Origin: Vanilla planifolia
Lineage: Eukaryota > Streptophyta > Magnoliopsida > Asparagales > Orchidaceae
Assembly: GCA_023846275.1 (NCBI GenBank)
Contig: CM043875.1
Span: forward strand, 22,758,593-22,822,592
Direction: 5' to 3'
DNA length: 64,000 nucleotides
In this document: piece by piece, positions 49,901 to 59,659 of the stretch
How positions within the stretch are numbered: the first letter of the stretch is position 1
How the letters are laid out: each line of letters opens with the position of its first letter
Notes under the pieces: model-generated
What the model saw: only the letters and a program-made list of their open reading frames with translations
Databases searched by the model: none
Told to the model about the DNA's origin: nothing
Program-made: the position numbers and the translations under genes

Positions 49901-52270
49901 CCACAATGCCTCTACGATGCTTCATTTTCATCATCCCCAAAGTAAATATCTGTTGTTATTTTATTCAAACTTAAATCTATATCAACACAATTCATCATTT
50001 ATATGAAACTACTTACCATTTGTTGAAGGTGCATTCAAGACAACAATTTTGCAATATATCAAGGATTTACTGCATTTTAGCACAAAAGAAAATTCTATAT
50101 GAAAACCTGAGGATAAGATCTTTTCAAGTTTGAGATTAGCACAAGAATGTATCGGCCATTAATGAGCCACAAGATTATTAAGAGATCCAACAACAACTGA
50201 CACATGCAGATATTTGAATAATGCTCTTTATGCAACTAAGTTACCTTGAGTTTTGCTCTAGTGACATTAACTAATTATAATGAGAAACCATTATGGGTTT
50301 AATGCTATAATATTTCTAATAAGTATAATTCAAGATAAAGTAGGAAAAAAAGGACAACAATACTTAAAACATTTGCAACATATACCAGTTATGCCTCAAA
50401 TATAGCAATGTCTACAATCATTTGGATGAATTTCAAGATGTTTACCTATTCTTGCAAGTCGATTCACCCATTTTGGAATTGAGTTTCCTGTCAACTTGTA
50501 GCAGACATCCTTGCAGAAGTGGTTGCAGTTCTTAGCAATTAAATGATATGTATCGCCATTGTAGTTCACAGAATGATGGCCCATAAATTCTCTAACCTGA
50601 ATTGGGTTCAGAGATGTTGTTCCAATGAATATAGACTTCCTAAACCTGAACCCTGGACATTGTCGAGGTTCAACCTCAAAAACTCCACTTGTTGCATAAT
50701 CATGTGCACCAAATGCATATTCAACACCATGAACTGCAATCATGTGAGTGTTGATGTCATTTTGAAGTTGGAATTTATGTACCCATGGAGAATAGTTTAG
50801 AAATCAATATCCAAATACTTTGTAAAGAAAACATGAAATAGGCAACATAAAATAAAGCAAAACACAAAGGATTTACATAAAAAAGATCAAATCAAAGAAA
50901 AAATAACAGAAGAGGAACTTCACTAGATCAAAGATGAACAAATGGTTGGAGCCTAAGGGTAGCTCATATATTTACAATGAACCCTATGTCAAAACATAGA
51001 TCAAAAGGAATTGATTTTTCCAAGTGAGACCAACCATTAGATCTTTCATAGATCAAGGTTATTAAATTAATTTGTTCTTTTCAAATTATTGCAACACAAA
51101 ATGCAAACAGAAGTTAAGGGGTTAGCTTATTCAGGGTGGACATCAATTTTTCCAACAGATATAAAAAATGTGTCCTAAGATACATCAAGATTTTAAACAC
51201 ATTTTTTATTTATTAACTAGTACAGTTCGCCAGAGACTAAGAGCATCTAAATCTTGGGTTGGTGCCAAATTGACTTATTTCCCTTCAAGTACCTATACCC
51301 TGTAGATGTGTTAATTATGATTTGGTTCTTATTCACTTTAATCTGCTCAATTTGCACATGCATCATCTCTGATTGCAAATTATTGTGAATATCTCATTGA
51401 TATTTGTTTACATTATAGTCAATTTTTGAGGAATCTATGATCTGATCAATTTGATATGTGGCATGATTTTAGACTTTCTAATAGTTTCTTGATTATTCAG
51501 CAGTCTTAAATGGCTCAAAGCATGGATGATTGCTCATTTTCTCTGGGCCCATTGCAAGTCATAGCATTTTTCTTTATTTCAATGTGATTGTAAACTCTTC
51601 TAAGCAAAGCTAATTAATAACATATTGCATCATTCACATTTAATCACAATTACACACATTAAGTATACTTCTTTAGTATCAAAGCATTTTTAAAAATGTC
51701 TTCCTAAAAAAGGTGTTTTTCGATAAGGCGGCTAAAAGTGAGTAGAAAAGCACTTTTTCATAAGAGTCTTCTCACATAGATGTTATAGCTGAAACATAGA
51801 AGCACCTCAAAAACGTTTTCTAAAAGTTATGACAAACAATACCTTACTTTCTTGAAAAACAAATTATGAATATTTTAGAGGTAATTTACATTTTTAAAAG
51901 GGTTTAAACTTAGAATCGTGGAATATGAAAGATTCTAAAGTTAGCATCAAAGAAAAACTTATAAATAAACTCAAAAATGTGGCACGATCAAATTTATGTC
52001 TTGTAGCAAAAGTTCCAACGATAATTAGAATCTAATAGAGGGATCAAAGCAAAGTTTCATACCTTCAACCCCAGAGTGAAATATACCAAGGCCTGCCCAA
52101 TAAACATAGCCATTCAATGGCGTCAGGTCATATACATTCAAATAAACAGGTGCATTGCCCGATGCTTTTTCAGTTGAGCGAACTTTTGAGAACAAACAAA
52201 AGCGGAAAGATTTTTTACCCACCCTAAGTGGCATAAGAGAATTCCAGCCCTTTTTATAAGCCAACTTCAT
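34708..52270 (-). CDS. PPPDE-family (deSI-like) putative cysteine isopeptidase, three coding exons
   Basis: Spliced gene: join of 52063-52270, 50446-50733 and 34708-34964, giving 250 residues. The product matches the plant PPPDE/DUF862 deSI-like family, papain-fold cysteine peptidases related to desumoylating isopeptidases. The N-terminal half carries the PVYLNVYDLTP strand and the GIFHSGVE motif with the putative catalytic His65. The middle exon carries YAFGAHDYATSG, the CPGF.FRKSI block and the NCNHFC motif with putative nucleophile Cys139, then WVNRLARIG. The last exon encodes a basic, Ser/Pro/Lys-rich tail, as in longer plant members. Both introns are phase 1 with GT-AG ends, and the frame is open throughout. 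The start at 52270 is fixed by an in-frame TGA at 52277-52279. Intron 1 is 1.3 kb and intron 2 about 15.5 kb. Family membership is very secure. Enzymatic activity and substrate are inferred from the family. Confidence 0.93.
35000..35620. other. intron sequence with no recognisable feature
   Basis: AT-rich, no coding homology seen. The frame starting at 35461 has no recognisable family. Confidence 0.4.
35630..36345. repeat. imperfect tandem duplication in intron 2
   Basis: Two diverged copies, about 35630-35960 and 36058-36345. Shared landmarks are TTAATTATCTTACAAATATAATTAA, GATATTATTTTGACT(C/T)ATTTTG, TCTCATA(C/T)CATTA, and ACTAAACAATCATTTTTCT at both ends. Confidence 0.75.
36346..39190. other. 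intron sequence, mostly unassigned
   Basis: AT-rich apart from a GC-richer, LTR-like block at about 37890-38340. A short direct repeat pair lies at 37267-37346 and 37351-37432 (GG(T)(G/C)AATTCTCT, then CCAATA(G/A)(A)ATTATA and AATTTACT). Frames at 36700-36909, 38334-38576 and 38635-38832 have no recognisable family and I do not call them genes. Confidence 0.35.
39200..40064 (+). mobile_element. Ty3/gypsy pol C-terminal fragment in intron 2
   Basis: Degraded integrase around 39200-39420 (GGLL.PLSTFEEK, then IVDKANKLDYVAIKTAYS, matching VVDRFTKSAHFLAVKTTYS). After an internal deletion comes the polyprotein tail at 39600-40060: KLKCIGPFQILERVG, SRIHNIFHV-like, YLEIPKQILDKREKILKNK and a VISIHWFN-like chromodomain strand. 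Stops interrupt every segment. It lies on the strand opposite to the host gene. Confidence 0.75.
40065..41255 (+). repeat. probable gypsy LTR and flank
   Basis: Starts TATAATATCCCAAAATTT directly after the pol tail, as expected for a 3' LTR whose first bases were TGTAATATCCC. It has a GC-richer core at 40110-40320. The right border is not visible. The frame 40108-40398 (minus) is not a gene. Confidence 0.45.
41260..41660 (-). pseudogene. L1-type LINE reverse transcriptase fragment
   Basis: The minus-strand frame 41311-41565 reads FNGVLFTKCWNIIVQDVLE, then LVFIPKSNKPIKFQEFKPMS and CNFASKFLCKLLANRL. This matches the N-terminal palm of plant L1 RT (GPDGFxxxFFKxxWxII, IPKxxxPxxxxxFRPISLCN, KxLAxRL). 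It ends abruptly on both sides; no YADD region follows. Confidence 0.85.
41661..42339. other. intron sequence without recognisable feature
   Basis: AT-rich. The frame 41972-42160 has no recognisable family. Confidence 0.35.
42340..44720. repeat. palindrome-rich, LTR-like block
   Basis: Dense in ATCGTAC/GTACGAT and ATCATAC/GTATGAT-type words, for example CATAC-CT-GTATG at 44209-44220 and TCGTACAAGTATGA near 44010. A plausible LTR end (minus GTTGGTCATGACA) lies at plus 43125. At least one minus-oriented LTR (43125 to about 44.7 kb) is likely, and 42340-43120 may be a second piece. No coding sequence. Confidence 0.5.
44734..44750. repeat. short (TA)n tract
   Basis: 17-base TA array. Confidence 0.9.
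45130..45360 (+). pseudogene. L1-type LINE ORF2 linker fragment, plus orientation
   Basis: The plus strand reads KEETY.HQKAKAKWLKK then MDKSTRFFHAIGKEKNSM (the frame opens at 45173). This matches the conserved plant L1 linker EExxWxQKSRxxWLKEGDxNTKFFH between endonuclease and RT. It ends at about 45360, where the sequence switches to an endonuclease fragment on the other strand. Confidence 0.75.
45365..45990 (-). pseudogene. L1-type LINE endonuclease fragment, minus orientation
   Basis: The minus strand reads KNPLLVDGDFNVITSMNEY (45593-45799), the (G)DFNVxxxxxE motif of APE-type endonuclease in L1 ORF2. It continues with FIVCINGCNLIELPC and KSHWI.KRLDRLLTNKEW, then DRSPLLLS near 45490, which stands where SDHCPLLL is found in relatives. 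The catalytic His in SDH is therefore apparently replaced. The frame 45827-46045 on the plus strand is a shadow. Confidence 0.8.
46160..48370 (+). mobile_element. Ty3/gypsy pol remnant (RT, RNase H, integrase) in intron 2
   Basis: The plus strand reads EEPHGLSQRRNIKHEI (about 46180), then WRMWVDHQTFNKITVKN and YLLSRIDDLLE (46400-46490), matching the RT entry LPPRRNIEHEI and [27 protein letters not shown]. Eroded RT/RNase H follows (YEKVLALHQAMKLE near 47150). The integrase zinc region is at about 47660 (FVQGCILCN) and the core at about 47800-47900 (MAKFIHIYAKNESEELARLFF). Everything is broken by stops and shifts. It lies antisense to the host gene. Confidence 0.75.
48520..48880 (+). repeat. 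dispersed repeat, copy 2
   Basis: Second copy of the repeat at 32630-33110, in the same orientation, with the CGATAAAGAGACGCACAAGAT, TTTCAATGGAAGATTTTGTC and AGGAGAAGGCAAAG segments matching counterparts there. Confidence 0.65.
49617..49628 (+). other. candidate primer binding site of an orphan LTR element
   Basis: TTGGTATCAAAACTATGG spans this site and resembles TGGTATCAGAGC, with two mismatches. The preceding ATGTCAT(CA) is a possible LTR end. The downstream 49630-49900 stretch is GC-richer but shows no gag homology I can name; two overlapping Cys-rich frames there are probably fortuitous. Confidence 0.4.
49900..50445. other. intron 2 sequence near the donor, no recognisable feature
   Basis: AT-rich sequence between the transposon debris and the donor of exon 2. 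No homology seen. Confidence 0.4.
50446..50733 (-). CDS. PPPDE gene, coding exon 2 (residues 70-166)
   Basis: The acceptor is GATTGCAG|TTCATGG and the donor is AATAG|GTAAAC. The 288-bp exon begins with two bases of Val70 and ends with one base of Gly166, so both boundaries are phase 1. It holds the family core: HGVEYAFGAHDY, the EPRQCPGF segment, the NCNHFC motif with the presumed nucleophilic Cys139, and the C-terminal signature WVNRLARIG. The sequence is clean: no frameshift or stop, unlike every transposon fragment around it. Confidence 0.95.
50734..52062 (-). other. intron 1 of the PPPDE gene
   Basis: 1329 bp, GT-AG, phase 1. It is free of recognisable transposon sequence, unlike intron 2. 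The plus-strand frame over 50543-50800 is the antisense of exon 2. Confidence 0.9.
52063..52270 (-). CDS. PPPDE gene, coding exon 1 (residues 1-69 plus one base)
   Basis: This exon starts MKLAYKKGWNSLMPLR and ends in the catalytic-His motif FHSGVE. The splice donor reads GAAG|GTATGA, with GT at 52061-52062. It leaves one base of codon 70, which exon 2 completes as Val. The open frame runs on past the donor into intron sequence, but the family resemblance stops exactly at the donor. A possible 5' UTR part of the same exon extends to about 52306, where TTTTGCTAG supplies an acceptor. Confidence 0.93.
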
Positions 52271-53490
52271 AATCCTTCAAATGAATTTGGTAATCAATCA
52301 CCACATCTAGCAAAATAATGACAAATACAACTAATACAAACAAAATGCAACAATAAGCTACATTCAAACAAAAACTAATAAGAAATGCAAGATTTAAAAA
52401 GTGAAATTATCTTGTCAAATAGGTTCTCACAACTAACATTAGTCCCTAGTTTCTAACGATTATGAAGTCCGTTCAAACATAAAAGAGAAATTTCCTTAAA
52501 AACTTTAACATTATTCTTTTTCTGAATAGACAGTGGAAAAACAAACAATTAACATTCTTCTAAGTGTTAATGAATGTAATGACCAGTTAAGACCAATCAG
52601 AAATTGATCAACAGAAGAAAATGGCACTTTATTTAGCTAAACATTATACAAAACAAGAAAATGGCAACCATTTATTTAGCAAAACATCATAGTGCTCAAG
52701 TTCAAAATATCAAGAAGCAGATTAAAAGGTCCTTCTGCATTTATTTCAATAGCTATTACCCGAACCAGATAACAGTTAATCATCTAACAAAAAAGGAGAG
52801 AAAAGATCAGTAAAGACGATAACGATACCCAAGCATTGCACCCTATTGAAAAGCAAGACCAACAATTCATCATCAAATATTGCCCGAATCAGGACCTACA
52901 TTAGCATCCCCTAGAAAGGAGAAACCCAACAACTAAAGGATCTCGCATCAAAAGCAATTAAAGGATCTGCAGCTAATTGAAACATTTTGCAATTTTGACA
53001 TAACAAGCAAAAATATCACATCCAGAAGCTATTTAGAACACTATAGGAGGCATTATAATGAAGCCAAAAGACAAACAATCCTAGAAACTAAATTATTGGC
53101 TCTATTAATGCGCTAGCAACACAAGAACTCAAGCAAGGGCTCCAATACCAGCAATCCCCACAGGCTCTATTACCTGGAAAATTAAGAACGGACGACACTA
53201 TGACCTGCAACTAAAACTCAGACGATAATATAAACACTACAAACAGAGGTCATTATAATCAAGAACCCCGAAAAGAGGGAGACCGGAATAAAAAAGCTAG
53301 CGCTTAAGAGGCAAAGGACCGTATTGAGAGAACAGCAACCAATAACCACAATGCCACTATTTTCCATCAGTTTCTAAGCTAAATGCATCCTCAAGGAGCA
53401 CACAAGGACATCAAAAGGAAAACAAAAAGGCAGCAGGCAGCAGGCAGCAGTCCATGAAAGGAAGCACACAAAGCAAATAATACAACTTAC

Positions 53491-53620
53491 CAGCCGGTAG
53501 GAAAACCGCCTCAATCTGCAACAAAACCACTGCATTCCCTGGGCCAACGCCCCATAGCAGTGGCGGACCTGCTCAAGACGAAGAGATGCTCCAAAGTCCA
53601 GTGGGAAGAGACCGCGTCCA
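53491..53620 (-). other. probable 5' UTR exon of the PPPDE gene
   Basis: GC-rich minus-strand segment ending in a strong donor, CCGGCTG|GTAAGTTG (exon end 53491). It lies about 1.2 kb upstream of the coding start, and the acceptor at 52307-52308 would remove a 5' UTR intron of about 1.18 kb. The right-hand limit (transcription start) is only a guess from the drop in GC content. No coding frame is needed here. Confidence 0.6.
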
Positions 53621-53633
53621 AAATATCATTTTT

Positions 53634-53900
53634 CTATTGGACAACAAAAATCTACGCCCTTTCGAATCTCGATTGTAGTTTTGGCTGTTTTCGCAGTTTG
53701 TTCCATCGAACTCGTACGCAGCTGTTAATAAATTTATCTGTCCAATGCTTTTCAAAAGCCTTTGATTTAATCGAGAAGAAATGTTTCACATCGTATAAGC
53801 GGAGATCTTACGGCGTGCTACAAAAAACATTAGGAAAATTCTTTATTACTTTATTAAAGCATTAGCTTTATCATGAAGTAGTAGATGCGATTTTCACTTC
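53634..53900 (-). promoter_or_regulatory. presumed core promoter region of the PPPDE gene
   Basis: This is the stretch immediately upstream of the GC-rich first exon. A CCAAT-type pentamer lies on the minus strand at 53634-53640. I see no convincing TATA box. The assignment rests on position, not on a strong motif. Confidence 0.3.
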
Positions 53901-56900
53901 ATAATTAATTGAAACAACCACCATAAGCATACAGGTTTTGAATAAATACGAAACAATTTCTTTATTACTTCATTTTTAGGGCAAGGTCGGCCTGTAATGG
54001 TGGTAGGCAATTCAAAGAGTTTTATCGTTAAATGAGCCAGTCGAAGCTCCGATTTATTAAATTATAAAACAAATTACTTTGTTTCGTTTGGCCCAAAATA
54101 TATACTCAAAAGGTATCCATTGTTCTCGTTTATATTTTTTTTTTGTTTTTCCAATCAGTGTTCTCTTTTAGAATAATATTTAAAATGGTTTATATAACTA
54201 TCAATAATGATTCTATTACTAACAAAATAATTAAGTCTCAAAAAATAATTTTTAAGAAAAGTTTAATAATATTGAATATGTCACTATTTCACATTTAATG
54301 TAATTTATATATCATAAAGTTCATTGTTTAAGATAACTTACTACTCAAAGTAAAGTCATCTATAAAATTTGAGAAAGTTTTAAATATTTAAATAAATCTA
54401 TCTTAACTAAATGAAGCAAAATAATAAGATTAATCAACTAAAAATGAATGCATTTTTTTAGTTCAATGTATGTAATAATGCTTATCATTTATATTTTTGT
54501 AATTTTTATGTAATATATGATTATAGTTTTACAAAGTTCTCAATTTTGATCGTGTTCTATAATGTGGCCACATTACCAAATTGAATATACTTGTGGTTAT
54601 ACACTAAAACAGAATACTCAAATTGGATTGACATTTTTAAATATATTATATATTTTATTTGATAGTTTATTGATATTTATACTATACTTATTGTGGCTTA
54701 GTTTTAGTTTGTTATTTCATCTCAAATCTAATGTTCTTTATTGTATTGAAATTAATTTTGTATTCTTTAAATTGAAATTGTTAACAAAAACATTGATATA
54801 GTTATTTATAATAATTTATTTTTTGAAGCCAGTGGGTTCTTAAGCATATCTTGGATAATTGTTCATTCTCCTCCATACTTGCTCTCATGATAATAGAGCA
54901 AAAGAGTATTCTATTTCTTCCTAAAAAATGGACATAATAGCTTAAAAACTTAGGTTAGAGATTAAGAAAAGAGGAATTATTGAAAGCAAGAATAATGTTC
55001 TTCTACTTCAAAGGTTTTAGGTATCTAAGAGTACAAAAAAATTGAAGACTTTCTAATAACTTATATCTAGTGAATTTATGCATCATCCTCTTACCATATA
55101 AACATATGAGCATGTAACTAATACCTAATTATGTGTCAAAATTAAAGGAATCTCCATTACTAACGGGTTTCTTTAGTTGCAAAAAAATTAAAACAATGTC
55201 ATTAATCTCATATAATCAATTTTCTCTTCTTTTCTTCCTGCATCTAGTGGCTCCAAACCCTATTAAGAATAACTAAACTACCATGATTGATTGTATCCTT
55301 AGTTTCTATCAATTTTCCTTCTACATGTCCAAAGAGAAAACTTAGAGTGTTAGCAATCATTCTTAAAACCTTGTCTCATTTCACAATACCATTTCTTCCT
55401 TTCCCAATTTAGGAAAGAACTCCTCTTGCATATTATTTCTTGATTGTTTCTCAATAAGTCTTAAGAGCTATTAAGATCTCTCAAACTTCTTCTTGTCAAA
55501 GTAAGATTGATAATTAATGAAATTCATCTCTTTTTTTTTAACTTGAGTCCAACTAAATCTGTGTCCCAAAAAAGATGCCAAATAATCTATCACGCTTACC
55601 CAGGCTGGAAAACTAAAGCAAAGGAACTTAGCTTTCCTTGTCTTGTGTACATCATTTAGTAATTGCTAATATCTTTCCTTTATATTTGATATGAAAAGTA
55701 ACTTTGGTATCTTATCTTTTGAATCTCTCAATGCTCCCAAGAATAATGTTCATAAATAATAGATCCTTACTATTACTCTTGATGTCATCTAATAATGGTA
55801 CCTACCACCTTATGCTTTTCTATATCTAATAAGGAGGCCTCAAATGACTACAGGGTTTCAATATTTATCAATGATTAAAATTCCATATAAGTGGAAAATT
55901 TAATTTTTAAGTAGTATCATTAGTCATCTTCATGACTAGATTAGTTTTAGTTTTTGTCCTTCACCTTGTAATAAATCTTTCTCAAGTTGTAATAAGATAG
56001 GATTGATGACATCAACTTTCATGGAATGGTTCTTATTGTATCCCTTTGAAATTCTTCTACAAGAGCAAAAACTATTTTTTTTTGTTTTAGGATACGTTAT
56101 TTGATTACTCTTAAAGAATTTTTGCACATTTTTATTGTGCAGTTTTCTCAATTCCCTTGGAAGTGTTGAGGTGAACATTTAAGTTAGACAAACATTTTGA
56201 TAGGTATCCAAAACAAACCTTGAATGAGAATTATTTAACCAAACTATATATAACTTTTCTAATGACATAACTTTCTAGTTTTGTTTCAAGATGTTCCAAT
56301 TTGATCAATAGAACTCAAATTTTCATTTTTGATTAAATAGGTCAAAATAATAAATTTTCAATCTTGTCTCATAAAATATATTATTTGTTAAGTATATCAA
56401 CATTGAAAAATACTTATAACATTGGATAGAGCTCATCAAAAACAAATTTATTAGCACTCGTTTCATCACAAATCAGAGTTCATTTAGATTTAATATAAAT
56501 TTTTAAAGTGAATAAAAATTATTAAGAATGTATAATTAATTATTAGAAATTAAAAAAAATTAACCCTTTCTCAAAACTTCCCAACCTAGCACTTAAAGAT
56601 TTCTTTTCCTTTTAGTCAAAGCTTCAGGACTTTACTTTCATTCCATTTTATGCTTCTTCACCTAAGGGGAAGAGACTGGAGTCGTGTAATGAAACCTTAG
56701 TTGTAGCTCTTCTCATCTCCTCCCCATAGAGTTTTGATGAATAATAATGTTAACTACAGGGCTTATTACCTCCTATCACTTCAAATAATAATCTTGGCCT
56801 ACAACTCATGCCTAATGAAAGAAGTCATTATAAAGCCCTTCTTCTTCTACAATGGTGAGAATGGAAGTCATCTTCACCTCCAATGTGATATCCTTAAGTT

Positions 56901-57950
56901 GGGTCAGATGTTAATGAACCTTACACAATATTTATAGTTCCATAACACTGGAGGTAATGGTTAGATTTTTCATGGGTTCATTAGGAGGCATCATGAGCAA
57001 TTTAGTGGTTATACAATGGTTTTGTAGTCATACACGATTCAGCCAACCCTCCTATTTTCATAGTAGGTAAAATGGATGGTATATGTTGGTGGCATTATAA
57101 ATATTGTTTAGATTCCTCTTAAATTTGGTGATGTTATCATTTGTTTTTGTGTTTAAGGAACTTTGATTTTTTGATATGAAGTTGGAGCAGATGTCTATTA
57201 TATGTATTTGATGTAACACAAGATCTTTTGATGTAGAATAAATTAAACTTCTATTATGACTTAATTTGAAGCCCATAATATTAGAGATATTTAATAGATT
57301 ATTATAAGATATTAAAATATATCATACACTAATTAAGATTAGATGACATGTGTAATATTTTATATTTATTCAAATATTAATGTTCAAAGTTATAGTACGG
57401 ATTATTAAGTAGAGTAAATAGTAACATTTTAAACATTAAGCATAAAGTCTTATTAAATAACTTTGTCATATTTAATTTTACATATATAAAATATAGAATT
57501 TAAGACAAACTATATGTGGAGTATTTTATTAAAAGAAAGAGTATTTCTAACTTAAGATTATTACCTAGAAAATAAATTTTTTAGAAAGAGTACACCTCTT
57601 TGGTGATGACGTCTTATAGTTTTCTTTAGAATTGACATGTGGAGCACCAAAGATGGAAAAGTCAAATGAAGTGAAGGTTTGGATTAGTGGATAAGCTTGG
57701 TTAAAGAGATAACAAGATGATAGGTTAGGATTTTATGTCTTGTTAAAAAGGGTGATAATTTGGTGGTTTGGTTAAGAGAGTGAAAAGATATTGCACCCTT
57801 TGATATGATCGTCACAAAACTAAGCTAAATATTTATTAATACCTTATTAAGCTTAGTATTATTTCAATTAAATCTTAAGACGATTATAGTAGTCTAGGAT
57901 TATTAGAACAAGAAATATAACACATGTAGTGAATAAAATTTGATGGCTCA
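53901..57950. other. intergenic AT-rich region without recognisable gene
   Basis: I find no domain homology on either strand. Frames at 54562-54801, 55936-56178, 56734-56937 and 57058-57276 have no recognisable family and I do not annotate them as genes. A stretch around 55200-56180 has slightly richer coding texture on the minus strand and may be an old retroelement piece. Confidence 0.4.
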
Positions 57951-58139
57951 ACTTGCTGACTTTGGTGCTAAGGATAATAGTCTTTATGGAGTGACTAATC
58001 TATAAAAAATTATATTTTTAAATCTTTATAGTTAGCATGTTAAATCTTTAATTTCTTTGTAATTATGGCACATATGATTATCATCTTTTATAAAAATTTG
58101 AGTTTGCATTAAATTATATTTATTTTTTAAATTAAGTCA

Positions 58140-59602
58140 TTTAAGTTTTTGAAATCTAATAAATCTTTAAATAAAAAATTATATATAAAAAATATTTTTT
58201 ACCTAAGCACTTAACCTCACTATTAAGCCCAGAGGGCTTACGTCAAGTGGCCTACAGTAATGAGCATAAGCTTTAGAAAGCTTTAGGCCAGGAGCCTGAT
58301 TGAAACTGAGATAGGTCAAACCCAAGTATCGATCTAAGGCACATTTCTTGTAGAGTTTTTTGGTCAATCGATTTAGCGCATAACTCCTAAACTAGCTTAG
58401 GCGTAACAAGTCAAGGCAAACTCATGAATTAGTTAAGGAATCAGGTCAGGTCAAACCTGTATTTACATATGTGTTAGTGACTTTGATCATGAATTCTCGA
58501 GAATACCAGGGGGTAGCCAACCCGAGTATGCTTCATATTAAGTACAATGGAAATAATATAAGCTCAAATCACATGAAATATTTCATAATGTGGGACAAAA
58601 AAACCTATTGCCAAACTTGAGCATTTTTGCACCGACACATCGCACATTTTTTTCAATTAATGGTTCAGATTGCGCTTAAATTTTTAATAGTTTACTTACA
58701 TCAAGCCATTCATCTAGAATGGTTAATCAAATAACTAAATGTCTCTCTGTCTTTATGAATAGTAACCCATTTATCATCAATATATTTTTAGCTTTCAAAT
58801 CTAACTTTTTAGATCTTATCTTGTGATTAAATCTGAACCCTTTATCAATGTTTCTAATCATACAATATTTATGTTGTGCGACCAAAATAGGACGATAGCT
58901 GTACTTTTGTCTTTGTTTGTGTCACTTGTAGCTTTCAAAAAAATTGATTCTACCTATAAGAGGAGTTATTTTTAGAGTTTTTCATTTCAGCTATAAATAA
59001 TGTTTATTTATCAAACATTAAAACTATTGAATCAAATGTAAAAAATTTCATAAAAGCTCAAGTAAAGTTCAAAATCATGAGTAATGAATTTCTGTGTAAT
59101 TATGGGAGTTGTGGGTTTCTTTTAGTCTTTATTTTTCCTACTTTCATCTACAATCTTTTTTGTATCATTCTGATAATATCTACATCATTTATTAGTTGTG
59201 TCACTCTTATTTTAAAGATTAAAATTATAAAAATTTTGTATTAAAAATTATAAAGTTTCTAATTTTTCTAATAGCCAAACTTTTGATTGATTTTTGTCTC
59301 TCAATTGAGCACCAATGTGTATTTCGTTTACCTTATCAACTTTGATGAAAGAGAGTACTCCGTGAAAGCCTGATCGATGATGAGGGCTGGTGCAGGCATG
59401 GGTTTTCGTGAATCATCTAAAACATTTTGTTCATTTTATTTATTGATTGAGCATTTTTATTTTCTTGATATTATTTATTAAAAAAATAAAGTTTATTTTT
59501 CAAAACAAAATTTTTTTTTTCTAATTTTTTAAAAATAAAAAAATATAAATGCATAATTTATCCCTCTTATGTTATATATTTTCCCTCACACAATTTACTA
59601 CA
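58140..59602 (+). repeat. Ty1/copia 5' LTR
   Basis: Ends TTTACTACA immediately before a PBS. It is colinear with copies Y and Z (AAGCCCAGAGGGCTT near 58228, GGTCAGGTCAAACC, GGTAGCCAACCCGAG, CCGTGAAAGCCTGA near 59360, GCATAATTTATCCCTC at the end). A TATA motif CTATAAATAATG is near 58992. The 5' border is approximate and may extend left of 58140. Confidence 0.6.
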
Positions 59603-59604
59603 AT

Positions 59605-59616
59605 TAGTATCAAAGC
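59605..59616 (+). other. primer binding site of the copia element
   Basis: TAGTATCAAAGC, separated from the LTR by AT. It has two mismatches from TGGTATCAGAGC, the usual initiator-tRNA-Met site of plant copia elements. Confidence 0.85.
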
Positions 59617-59659
59617 AAGGTTTTTGTCAAAAGAAAGAAATTTCTTCTACAAGATCCTT

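Larger units (their letters stand above)
34965..50445 (-). other. giant (15.5 kb) transposon-filled intron 2 of the PPPDE gene
   Basis: The interval between donor 50445-50444 and acceptor 34966-34965. It contains a gypsy pol tail (39200-40064, +) with its LTR, an L1 RT fragment (41260-41660, -), a palindrome-rich LTR-like block (42340-44720), rearranged L1 pieces (45130-45990), a gypsy pol remnant (46160-48370, +), and a repeat block ending in a tRNA-primed PBS near 49617. The rest is AT-rich and unassigned. The gypsy remnants lie on the strand opposite to the gene. Confidence 0.85.

Noticed and set aside
50543..50800. 85-residue plus-strand frame
   Set aside because: Antisense shadow of PPPDE exon 2.
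53560..53865. 101-residue plus-strand frame
   Set aside because: Lies over the GC-rich 5' UTR exon and promoter of the PPPDE gene; no recognisable family and low-complexity tail.
55200..56180. Possible coding texture on the minus strand
   Set aside because: I could not match it to LINE, gypsy or host domains; frames are short and interrupted.
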